From assembly GCA_036272055.1 (NCBI GenBank), contig DATAZL010000052.1, positions 72,273 to 136,272 on the forward strand: DNA of 64,000 bases. The letters are read 5' to 3'. The number at the start of each line of letters is the position of its first letter. Position 1 is the first letter of the stretch. Origin of the DNA: DASZVB01 sp036272055. GTDB lineage: Bacteria; Myxococcota_A; Polyangia; Polyangiales; Polyangiaceae. The notes under the pieces are model-generated. The model made no database searches. It was not told the DNA's origin and saw only the letters and a program-made list of their open reading frames with translations. Made by a program: the position numbers and the translations under genes. This document shows, one piece after another, positions 45,991 to 53,421 of the stretch.

Positions 45991-47220
45991 TCAGGTCGCC
46001 GCGCGCGGCTCTCCGTCGACCTCTCTCGCGAGCGAAAGCGCGGCGCGCGCGGCCAGGATCCCCGAGCGTGCCGCTCCGAGTGCGGTCCGGGGATGATCCG
46101 CGACCACGTCGCCGGCGACGAAGATGGAGCTTGCGCCGCGCGCGACGGCGCCGTCGCAGAGGATACCGACTCGTTCGAGCGCCGTCATACCGAGCGCCGC
46201 CAGATCCAGCCCGCGCTCCGACGAGGCGCGATCGAGCGTGCGGCCCGAAAGACCTATCTCGACACGCGAGCGGACACTCGGGCGAAACGCACCCCAGTGC
46301 AGGCTCCCCGAGGCGAGAGCCGCGTCGTCGGTCGCGACCGCGGACTCATTCAGCACGATGCCGCCGCCGACCAGGCCACCGATGGCGAGGATCACGGCGT
46401 CGAAGCCGCCGTCGTTGGTCGTCAGGCCGCCACCGCTTCCCGCGACGAGGTGGCGCTTGCCGCGCGGCTCGAGCGATTGGATGCGTTCCTGCCGGATCTG
46501 CACGCCGCCGTTGGCGAGCAGCGCGTCGCGGGAGACGTCGAAGCGAGCGCCGGCGGGTCCGCCCGGCAGCGACGTCGTCTCGCCGCACGGCTTTCCGAGC
46601 AGCTGAGAGAGCGCTTCCCCGACGCCGGGGGCGGCGCCGAGCCACGGACCGAAGAGCCATGCATCGGGCGCGTCGCGCCGCTCGCGGAGGCGCGCGGCGA
46701 GGCGCTTCAGCCGCTCGGGATCGTCGTGAAGCGTCGCGAGATCATGGACGCTCGCGCGGCCCTCTGCTGCGTCGAAGACGTCATCGACGTGGACGACCTC
46801 GAAGCGGGTACGGGTACGCCGGGCCCACGCCGACTCGGCGAGGGAGCGGGCGAGCACCGGCGCGTCCCATCCGTCCACCCTTGTGGACACTACTGCGACG
46901 CGGCCTCCCGTCACCGCCGCGACGTCGAGGAGGGACGAATCGCGGCCGCGAGCCGGGCGCAGCACGCCGTCGGGCGTCGCTACGCGGGCGCTCTTCGTCC
47001 CGACCGACCAGGCGTCGAGCGCGACGGAGAACGCGAGCACCTCGGAGTCGAGGGGCGCGTCGAGGCCGCCCTCCTCCCACGGTACGTCGTCGAGAGCGCC
47101 GGAGTAGAGCGAGCTCGCGCCGGCGCGATCGAAGATGGCCGTCACGTCGGCGAGGCCACGGCGCGCGGCCCACGCTGCGGCCGTCCCCGCGACGCCGCCG
47201 CCGATGACGGCGATCCTCAC
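45991..47220 (-). CDS. glpB: Glycerol-3-phosphate dehydrogenase subunit B-like flavoprotein
   Basis: A 409-residue FAD protein. The Rossmann motif AVIGGGVAGTAAAWAARRG opens the protein. The phrase GASSLYSGALDDVPWEEGG corresponds to the GASALWSGAID-type segment of the anaerobic GlpB subunit. The C-terminal GASSIFVAGDVVADHPRTAL is the second FAD-contact motif. In E. coli GlpABC, subunit B is thought to pass electrons from GlpA to the iron-sulfur subunit GlpC, then to menaquinone. It overlaps glpA by four bases (47217-47220). No GlpC gene follows; the next gene downstream, after 61 bases, is aconitase. Symbol given by similarity. Confidence 0.85.
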   Translation of the reverse strand: MRIAVIGGGVAGTAAAWAARRGLADVTAIFDRAGASSLYSGALDDVPWEEGGLDAPLDSEVLAFSVALDAWSVGTKSARVATPDGVLRPARGRDSSLLDVAAVTGGRVAVVSTRVDGWDAPVLARSLAESAWARRTRTRFEVVHVDDVFDAAEGRASVHDLATLHDDPERLKRLAARLRERRDAPDAWLFGPWLGAAPGVGEALSQLLGKPCGETTSLPGGPAGARFDVSRDALLANGGVQIRQERIQSLEPRGKRHLVAGSGGGLTTNDGGFDAVILAIGGLVGGGIVLNESAVATDDAALASGSLHWGAFRPSVRSRVEIGLSGRTLDRASSERGLDLAALGMTALERVGILCDGAVARGASSIFVAGDVVADHPRTALGAARSGILAARAALSLAREVDGEPRAAT

Positions 47221-48893
47221 TCGACCACCGTGACGGCCTTCACGCCGAGGGATGCGCGAAGGCTCGCGAGCGACAGCGCCTCTTCACGAGCCTGCTCGGG
47301 GCCGACCGCGGGAGCACGCTTTCTGCGTGCCCGGTCGAGGAACTCCAGGGCGAGTCCCCTCCCCTCGGCCGGCGATCGCTCCGTCATCTCGGCCACGATG
47401 GCGCCGCAGCGCGCCGCGCAGCGCATGCCGCCGCACGCGCCGAGGCCGAGCCGCGTGCGACGTGCCACGTCATCGACGCTCTTCGCCCATTCGCAGTCGA
47501 CGGCGTAGCGAACCTCCGCCTCGAGCACCGGCTCGCACGGACAGATCGTCGCGCCCTCGGCGGGCGTCTTCTTGACGCGCTCCATGATGCGTTGCGCTCG
47601 CGTGCCGTGACGGTAGAGTAGCCGCGCCGCGGCCATCGGCTCGAGGTGATGAGCCTTCGCGAAGAGCAACGGATCGAGCTCCTTGTCGCCACCCGGGAGC
47701 GGCGTCGTGTGCGTCGTGCTCTTGCTGCTCCGCCCGAGGCGCGACGCGACGACATCGGTTGCCTCCTCGGCGAAGAGGCGATAGCTCGCGAGCTTGCCGC
47801 CGACCATGGAGTAGAGGCCACTCATGCCGTCGGCCGCGTGATCGACGACGCGGTGATCGCGCGACAATGCGTCCTCGTTCGGACCCCATTCGAAGAGCGT
47901 CGGACGGACGCCGGCCCAGGTCCCGATGGCGCGTGCGCCCCTCACCGAGGGGAATATTCGCTCGACGGCCTGCACGAGGTAGCGCACCTCGTCGGTCGTC
48001 GCGATGCAGTCGTCGAGGTCGCCGTAGTAGTCGTCGTCGGTCGTCCCGATGACGCTCATGTTCTGCCAGGGCTCCAGAAATACCTGACGGCCGTCGATGG
48101 CGCTGCAGACGATCGCGTAGTTCGACAGGCGCCGGTCGAAGTACACGTGGATCCCCTTCCCGGGGCGGAGCCTGGCGGCGCGCGACGACACCGCCCCGAG
48201 CGCCGTCGTGAGCGGCGCCCACGCGCCCGTCGCGTTGACCACGACCGGCGCGTTCCGGGTGCCGGTCTCTCCCGTCAGGCGATCGCGAAAACGCACGCCG
48301 GCGATGGCGCCGCCCGCCCCGCGAAGGAGCTCGGTGACCGTGCAGTGGGTGCGGATCTCGGCGCCGTGCTCCTGTGCGTCCACTGCGCTGGCCACACAGA
48401 GACGAGCGCCGTCGATGCCCCACTCGTCGAAGCTGACGCCGCCCTCGAGCTCCCCCACGATGCCCGGCTCGAGCCGCCGCACGTCGTCCTCGTCGAGGAG
48501 CACGTGTTGCTTGCCGTGCTTCAGGGGCTGGTAGCGGTCGTACAGATCGAAGAACGCATCGAGCGCGAAGAGCTCCACCTTCGAGCCGAGGCGCTTCCGC
48601 ACCGGCATGAGGAACGGGATCCGGAAGAGCAGGTGCGGCGCGATGCTCTGGATGTGCCCCGAGTCGAGACACGACGTGTACGTGACGTCGGGATCGTACG
48701 TCAGGTAGCGGGGGCCACCGTGGATCATGCCGCTCGAGTTGCCGCTCGCACCGAAGGCGAGGTCGTTTCGCTCGAAGAGGGCCACTCGAAGGCCGCGCAG
48801 CGCCGCGTCCCGCGCCACGCCGGTGCCGTTCACGCCGCCTCCGATGACGACGACGTCCACGTCGCCACGATTCGACGCCGGCTCGACTTTCAT
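47217..48893 (-). CDS. glpA: Glycerol-3-phosphate dehydrogenase, GlpA type with C-terminal Fe-S region
   Basis: A 558-residue FAD enzyme that oxidises sn-glycerol-3-phosphate to dihydroxyacetone phosphate. The FAD loop VVVIGGGVNGTGVARDAALR is at the N-terminus and the GlpA/GlpD markers NSSGMIHGGPRYL and WAGVRPTLFEWG follow. The C-terminal region has ICPCEPVLEAEV and later LGACGGMRCAARC, the CxC plus CxxxxC pattern of BFD-like [2Fe-2S] domains that sets GlpA apart from GlpD. It is the first gene of a two-gene operon with glpB. Electron exit without GlpC is unclear; menaquinone is likely, as menB is in the window. Confidence 0.92.
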   Translation of the reverse strand: MKVEPASNRGDVDVVVIGGGVNGTGVARDAALRGLRVALFERNDLAFGASGNSSGMIHGGPRYLTYDPDVTYTSCLDSGHIQSIAPHLLFRIPFLMPVRKRLGSKVELFALDAFFDLYDRYQPLKHGKQHVLLDEDDVRRLEPGIVGELEGGVSFDEWGIDGARLCVASAVDAQEHGAEIRTHCTVTELLRGAGGAIAGVRFRDRLTGETGTRNAPVVVNATGAWAPLTTALGAVSSRAARLRPGKGIHVYFDRRLSNYAIVCSAIDGRQVFLEPWQNMSVIGTTDDDYYGDLDDCIATTDEVRYLVQAVERIFPSVRGARAIGTWAGVRPTLFEWGPNEDALSRDHRVVDHAADGMSGLYSMVGGKLASYRLFAEEATDVVASRLGRSSKSTTHTTPLPGGDKELDPLLFAKAHHLEPMAAARLLYRHGTRAQRIMERVKKTPAEGATICPCEPVLEAEVRYAVDCEWAKSVDDVARRTRLGLGACGGMRCAARCGAIVAEMTERSPAEGRGLALEFLDRARRKRAPAVGPEQAREEALSLASLRASLGVKAVTVVE

Positions 48894-49003
48894 GCTCTGG
48901 CCCGGACCTTCCTCGTCTCTTTTAGTGCATCGAGGGCCAACGCGACCGGCGAAAATTCCTCGTTTCTTTGCCCAGCCCGGCGGCCGCTCCTACGTTCCGC
49001 GAG

Positions 49004-49492
49004 ATGAATCGGCGTCCGAGCCGCCCCGCAGCGATATTCGCCGTCGTGCTCGCGGCCGGGACGTGTCTCGCACCGGGCCTGGCCGCCGCGGCGGAGCGAG
49101 GTTCCGCGGCGCCCTCGCACGGCCACCCCAAGGTGACCCTCGATCGCCTCGACCTCACGAAGGTGCCGCTCGCCGCGTCCGACGAGGCGTTCCTGCGGAA
49201 GGCGCTCGCCGAGGAAGCGAAGCGCGCCGACTGGGGGGCGGGACACGCGGCGCAGATCCAGTATCGGTTCCGTCTCGACGAATTGTCGGTAACCGAGGAG
49301 CCGCGTGTGGTCCGGGTGCGGTGTTCCGCATCGGGGTTCTTGCCGAAGGGCCACGGCGCGAAGAGCCACATCGCCTTCGGAGGCGCGCCGAACGAGCGGC
49401 AAGCGGTGGTCCGTCACGTCCTCGAGATCGTCGCGCGAGGAGTCGTCACGCGCCTGTCCGACCTCGAGCGACGGCGACGACGTCCGGAATAG
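49004..49492 (+). CDS. Secreted protein of unknown function (162 aa)
   Basis: A 162-residue exported protein. The signal peptide spans about 1-30 (AAIFAVVLAAGTCLAPGLAA). A charged region leads into HPKVTLDRLDLTKVPLAASD and strand-forming stretches AQIQYRFRLDELSVTEEPRV and VRVRCSASGFLPKGHGAKSH, ending in a helix AVVRHVLEIVARGVVTRLSD and an Arg tail. I recognise no family. The ATG at 49004 is used because the signal peptide starts there. It begins 110 bases from the divergent glpA start and is 50 bases upstream of a heme lipoprotein on the same strand. Confidence 0.72.
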   Translation: MNRRPSRPAAIFAVVLAAGTCLAPGLAAAAERGSAAPSHGHPKVTLDRLDLTKVPLAASDEAFLRKALAEEAKRADWGAGHAAQIQYRFRLDELSVTEEPRVVRVRCSASGFLPKGHGAKSHIAFGGAPNERQAVVRHVLEIVARGVVTRLSDLERRRRRPE

Positions 49493-49542
49493 CGCGACGA
49501 AAGAACTTCCGTCCCGGCGGGAGCGGAGCGATTCTCGGCGGA

Positions 49543-50097
49543 ATGTCGACGTCTTCCTGGATCCTTGCCGGAGCTCTGGTCGTCTCGGTCGTCGCGGGTT
49601 GCGAGAAGGCGTCGGCTCCGCCACCCGACGCGCCGACGAGCGCGCCGCCCGAGACCCCCTCAGCGACCACGCCGGTTGCCGAAACCGCGAGCGCCGAGGC
49701 GGCGATGCCCGAACCTCCCGCGTCGAGCGAGCCGGCCACGGCCGCTTCCGCCGAACCTGCGCCGAGCGCCGTCGCGAGCAGCACGCCGGCGCCGTCGACG
49801 GCGAAGCACGCCGCAGCTCACGGCACGAAGGACCACGCCGCGGAGCCGCCGCCTGGACCTCCGCCGACCGACGCTCCGACCGCCGACGACGCCTGCCAGA
49901 CGAAGAACTTCCACTATTCGCAGGTCGCGAACGCTTGCAAGAGCGGCGGGCGCAAGGCCGCAAAGGGCGTCATGAAGGGCGTCGTCGGAAAGGCGAAGGC
50001 CGCAGGCACCGATCTCCGCTGCACCTCGTGTCACGAGGACATGAAGGACTTCCACCTGAAGTCGAACGCCATCGGTGATCTCAAGAACTGGCTCTGA
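49543..50097 (+). CDS. Small lipoprotein with one c-heme motif
   Basis: A 184-residue lipoprotein. The lipobox is VVSVVAGC, lipidated Cys20. A long Pro/Ala/Ser-rich linker runs to about residue 115. The C-terminal 70 residues hold DACQTKNFHYSQVANACKSG, with two other Cys that may form a disulfide, then CTSCH at about 160-164, a c-type heme site, and DFHLKSNAIGDLKNWL. The size of the heme domain is very small for a cytochrome c, and an axial ligand is not obvious; a His in DFHLK is a candidate. A frame open upstream is shared with other reading; only this part has meaning. Confidence 0.82.
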   Translation: MSTSSWILAGALVVSVVAGCEKASAPPPDAPTSAPPETPSATTPVAETASAEAAMPEPPASSEPATAASAEPAPSAVASSTPAPSTAKHAAAHGTKDHAAEPPPGPPPTDAPTADDACQTKNFHYSQVANACKSGGRKAAKGVMKGVVGKAKAAGTDLRCTSCHEDMKDFHLKSNAIGDLKNWL

Positions 50098-50115
50098 CGC
50101 GCGAACGCGCGACCG

Positions 50116-51168
50116 TCACAGGCAGCAGCGAAAGCCGATGTACCCGGCGCGGTACGAACGAGTCATCTTGGGCGCGTAGGCGCAGGACATCGTCGTCGCG
50201 TTCCCTTCGCGGTAGCTGTCGCCGCGGACGTGGCAATAGTCGGCGCTGCCGCTGGTCGAGTCGCAGGAGTCTTCCCACTCGGCGACGTTGCCGACGAGAT
50301 CGTGCACGGTATCGAAGGGCGCGGTCGCCGACTCACAGCGCGTCGCCGACCCAACCGCACGGAGCACGTCGGTGGCCGACTGGAAGCCCGACACGCCGTC
50401 GTAGTCGATTCCCACGCACGCCGAGGGGTCGAACGCGCTGCCATAAGGGAACGTCGTGACGCCGCCGGCCGTGCACGCGAAGTACCACTCGCTCGTGGGT
50501 TTCGCGAAGTCGGTGTACGGGTTCGTGCCGCCGGTGACGCTGCCGCAGAGGCGTTTTCCGGCGTACGTGCAGTACGCAGCCGCGTCGCACCAGTCGACGT
50601 TGGAGACCGGGATCGCACTCGTACCCGCCGGCGGAAACGTTCCCGCGGGAACGAACGACTTCTTCCACGCACAGACCGCGACGGGCGCGAGGCTCGTGTC
50701 CGGCTGGGACGCCAGGAACGCCGAGTAGTCGGCGACGGTGACCTCCGTCTCGTCGATGCAGTAGTCGCCGTTCGGCGTCGTGATGGCGGCCATCTTCGGG
50801 CCGAGCTTTCCCGCGTCGCACGCTCCCGGCGACGGCGTCGCGTGATCCGGGTGCGCGTCGGCGGCGGCATCGACGGGCGGCGCGGCGTCGTTGACCATCG
50901 TCGCGGTGTCGGGTGCCGCAGGTGAAGCGTCGTCGTTGACGATCGCCGGCGCGGCTCCGTGCTTATGTCCGCCGTCATCGTCGCTGGGGCCGGCGTCCGA
51001 GGTGCTCGCGTGGCCCACGGGCGAGCTCACGACGACCTTGCCGAACGGCGACTCACCGTGGACGACGCCCGCGTCGGTCTTCGCGTCCGGCGCGCTGCGA
51101 AAGCCCTCCGAGCAACCGGAGAGGAGCGCGAGGCCGGCGAGGGCCGTGACATGGCGGCGGACATTCAT
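50116..51168 (-). CDS. Lipoprotein with formylglycine-synthase-like (SUMF1/FGE) domain
   Basis: A 350-residue lipoprotein: lipobox ALLSGC after a short signal peptide. A linker of about 110 residues rich in Asp, Ala, Pro and His is followed by the FGE-like domain at about 125-350: GDYCIDETEVTVADYSAFLA, PVSNVDWCDAAAYCTYAGKR, LVGNVAEWEDSCD and the closing YIGFRCCL. Paired Cys residues are abundant, as in other extracellular SUMF1-like proteins of Myxococcota. The copper-binding Cys pair of true FGE enzymes is not clearly present. The ATG at 51168 is chosen. It diverges from the gene at 51360; the gap carries a perfect 32-bp palindrome. Confidence 0.88.
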   Translation of the reverse strand: MNVRRHVTALAGLALLSGCSEGFRSAPDAKTDAGVVHGESPFGKVVVSSPVGHASTSDAGPSDDDGGHKHGAAPAIVNDDASPAAPDTATMVNDAAPPVDAAADAHPDHATPSPGACDAGKLGPKMAAITTPNGDYCIDETEVTVADYSAFLASQPDTSLAPVAVCAWKKSFVPAGTFPPAGTSAIPVSNVDWCDAAAYCTYAGKRLCGSVTGGTNPYTDFAKPTSEWYFACTAGGVTTFPYGSAFDPSACVGIDYDGVSGFQSATDVLRAVGSATRCESATAPFDTVHDLVGNVAEWEDSCDSTSGSADYCHVRGDSYREGNATTMSCAYAPKMTRSYRAGYIGFRCCL

Positions 51169-51252
51169 GAGTCGCGCGCCTCGTTGCAAGCCGAATGCCG
51201 CGACTCTTCGCGACTGGTCGTGATGCGGCAAAGTCCGCAGAACCACGGCCGA

Positions 51253-51284
51253 TCGCGTCGGGCGGGGCGCCCCGCCCGACGCGA
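51253..51284. other. Perfect 32-bp palindrome between divergent genes
   Basis: TCGCGTCGGGCGGGGC followed directly by its exact reverse complement, with no spacer. It lies 84 bases from one divergent start and 75 from the other, in the 191-base gap. A terminator would not be needed here. A cruciform, an operator for a dimeric or tetrameric protein, or a REP-like element are the options. Its GTCGGGC/GCCCGAC core is also found in the hairpin at 23237-23253. Confidence 0.85.
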
Positions 51285-51359
51285 CGACCGTCAGCGTCGC
51301 CCGCGGGGCCGTCAGCCCATTGACGAGCGAGAGTCCGTCGAGGACCATTTCCCAACACG

Positions 51360-52313
51360 ATGTTCGAAGAAAAGGATCGCGGCGCCCTCTCGTCGATCAT
51401 CGAGCGTCACGCGCGCCTGCTCGCGCTGGTGGGAGAAGACACGGGCGTCCGGTCCCTGGTGCTCCCCACCAGCGAGTTCTTTCCCGACAGGTTCACCGGC
51501 GACCGAGCGTCGGCCGACCGCCTCGTGAAGCGGATGATGCTGCACGCCGGCCTGGAGGACGTGCCTCTGACCACGAGAGTGGTCGATACCGAAGCGGAGT
51601 CGCCCCACGAGGGCGGATGCGCGAGCGGCTGCGCGGTGCCCCTCGAGAGCGGAGCGGGCGTCCCGAGGTTGCTCGACGACGGAGACGGCTTCGTCCTGAA
51701 CGTCCCGTCGCCGGAGCTCGGCCACCCCGTCGTTCTCACGACGATGGTCGCTCGCGTGCTCGGCCAGGTATTCCTGCTCGAGACGCTCCCACCCGGCAGC
51801 GTCGTCGAATCGGAGCTCGTCGCGGACCACGCGGCCGTCGCGCTCGGCTTCGGACCGCTGTTGCTCGAAGGGGCATACATTTACTCGTCGGGGTGTGGAG
51901 GCCCGCGCGTCGCGAAGGTGACCGAAGCCGGCGTCGAGGAGCTCTCTGTCCTGACCGCGCTGTTCGCCACGATGCACGGTCACGATTGCCGTCGCGCGAC
52001 CAAGCACCTCGGCGCGACGCAATCGGACGCGCTCGCGCGAGCCCTGGAGTGGGCGCGCTCGAACCCCCGGCTCTGCGAGCGGCTGAAGCGCTCGCCCGAG
52101 CGAGTCGCCGCAGGTGACTACACGCTCGAGGCAGCGAAGCCGTGGCTTCTCAGACTGTTCAGCAAGAAGAAATCGGCCGACGAGACGGACGATGTTCCCG
52201 CGGATCTCTTCGCGACGAAGAGCGTTCCGCCGCGGCCGCGTGACGCCGCAAGTGTGGAGCTTTCGAGCCTCGTCGACGAAGCGCTCGAAGCCGCACGCGC
52301 CGACGCCGAGTGA
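51360..52313 (+). CDS. Conserved cytoplasmic protein of unknown function (317 aa)
   Basis: Not recognised. A 317-residue soluble protein with no signal peptide or membrane helix. The N-terminal half has SEFFPDRFTGDRASADRLVK and a cysteine pair in HEGGCASGCAVPL. The centre has VSSELVADHAAVALGFGPLL-like VESELVADHAAVALGFGPLL and YIYSSGCGGPRVAKVTEAGV. A later CRRATKHLGATQSDALARAL leads to an acidic C-terminal tail. The conserved ADHAA with Gly/Cys-rich turns could hold a metal, but this is a guess. It diverges from the FGE-like lipoprotein gene. It ends before a 162-base gap that holds a 16-bp palindrome. Confidence 0.75.
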   Translation: MFEEKDRGALSSIIERHARLLALVGEDTGVRSLVLPTSEFFPDRFTGDRASADRLVKRMMLHAGLEDVPLTTRVVDTEAESPHEGGCASGCAVPLESGAGVPRLLDDGDGFVLNVPSPELGHPVVLTTMVARVLGQVFLLETLPPGSVVESELVADHAAVALGFGPLLLEGAYIYSSGCGGPRVAKVTEAGVEELSVLTALFATMHGHDCRRATKHLGATQSDALARALEWARSNPRLCERLKRSPERVAAGDYTLEAAKPWLLRLFSKKKSADETDDVPADLFATKSVPPRPRDAASVELSSLVDEALEAARADAE

Positions 52314-52335
52314 CAGGCGAGAATCTCGCGGGATA

Positions 52336-52351
52336 ATCCTCGATCGAGGAT
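52336..52351. other. Perfect 16-bp palindrome upstream of yceI-like gene
   Basis: ATCCTCGATCGAGGAT is its own reverse complement. ATAA and TTAT flank it a few bases out on each side. It lies 23 bases past the stop at 52313 and 125 bases before the YceI start, so either a terminator for the first or an operator for the second is possible. Confidence 0.6.
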
Positions 52352-52475
52352 CGGTTATTGCGGATTCGACAACAGTATTGTGCGACCACGGCACTTGCTG
52401 TGATGCGAGCCTGACTCGAAGATGCGCCGCAATCGACTCGCGGAAGGATGCCGCGAGTCCACTCGAGGAGTCTTC

Positions 52476-53051
52476 ATGCGATTGAAATTCTTGGCGCCGG
52501 CTCTACTACTGCTCGGCACCATAGCGCACGCCGAGCCCTGGACCTTCGACGCCGCGCATTCGCGCGTCGGCTTCAGCGTCCGTCACATGATGGTGTCGTC
52601 CGTCGACGGCCGCTTTCACGACGTGAAGGCGAACGTCGACCTGGACGACAAGAACCTCCCGAAGAGCACGGTGGAGTTCACCATCGCAGCGAGCTCGATC
52701 GACACCGCGAACGCCGATCGCGACAAGCACCTGAAGAGCCCGGACTTCTTCGACGTCGCGAAGTTCCCGAACCTGACCTTCAAGAGCACGAAGATCACGG
52801 CGGCCGGCAAGAACAAGTACAAGGTGACCGGGGATCTGACGATCCGCGATCAGACAAAACCCGTGACGCTCGACGTGACGCTCACCGATGCGGTGGCAAA
52901 CCCGTGGGGGAAGATGGTCCGCGGCGTCGAGGCGACCGGGAAGCTCAACCGGCACGACTTCGGCCTCAACTGGAACAAGACGCTCGACAAGGGCGGCGTT
53001 CTGGTCGCCGACGAGGTGAAGCTCGACATCAGCGGCGAGCTCGACAAATAA
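52476..53051 (+). CDS. YceI-family periplasmic lipid-binding protein
   Basis: A 191-residue exported protein. A short signal peptide (KFLAPALLLLGTIAHA) is followed by the YceI domain: AEPWTFDAAHSRVGFSVRHM at the mature start, SSVDGRFHDVKANVDLDD, IDTANADRDKHLKSPDFFDV with the conserved DxHLKSxDFFD motif, and NRHDFGLNWNKTLDKGGVLV. The fold is a lipocalin-like barrel that binds polyisoprenoids or quinones in known structures. The ATG at 52476 follows GGAG closely. An in-frame upstream ATG at 52422 lacks a signal peptide in the right place. It is monocistronic. Confidence 0.95.
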   Translation: MRLKFLAPALLLLGTIAHAEPWTFDAAHSRVGFSVRHMMVSSVDGRFHDVKANVDLDDKNLPKSTVEFTIAASSIDTANADRDKHLKSPDFFDVAKFPNLTFKSTKITAAGKNKYKVTGDLTIRDQTKPVTLDVTLTDAVANPWGKMVRGVEATGKLNRHDFGLNWNKTLDKGGVLVADEVKLDISGELDK

Positions 53052-53073
53052 GCGGCCTTCGTGGGCCGTCCCG

Positions 53074-53421
53074 TCAGGATGGCCCGCAGTATCGCCGGAT
53101 GGCGCCGAGGAGCCGGTCGATGTCGATCGGCTTCTTCATGATGAGCACGCCGCTCGGCGCTCGCGAGGGATCCGACGTCGAGACGATGACCGGGACCCTG
53201 GCGAGTCTCGGCTCCTGCTGCATCGCCGCGAAGACCTCGTTGCCGGTCATGATCGGCATGATGAGGTCGAGGATGACGACACAGGGCAAGATCGCGCCGG
53301 TGAGGATCCGCATCGCGTCGGCTCCGTTCGCCGCGGTGGCTACGTCGTAGCCTTCGTCCTCGCAGAGCTCCTTCAGCGTGTCGCGGATGTCGGCGTCGTC
53401 GTCGACGATCAGCACCGACAT
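53074..53421 (-). CDS. Single-domain response regulator
   Basis: A 115-residue receiver domain with no output domain. It has the acidic pair in VLIVDDDADIRD, the phospho-accepting Asp in VVILDLIMPIMTGNE (about residue 52), and the Lys in IMKKPID. The Thr/Ser switch is in VIVSTSDPS. Its ATG overlaps the stop of the kinase gene by one base (TGATG), so it is the partner of that kinase. Such stand-alone receivers usually act by protein binding or in a phosphorelay. Direction and output are unknown. Confidence 0.95.
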   Translation of the reverse strand: MSVLIVDDDADIRDTLKELCEDEGYDVATAANGADAMRILTGAILPCVVILDLIMPIMTGNEVFAAMQQEPRLARVPVIVSTSDPSRAPSGVLIMKKPIDIDRLLGAIRRYCGPS

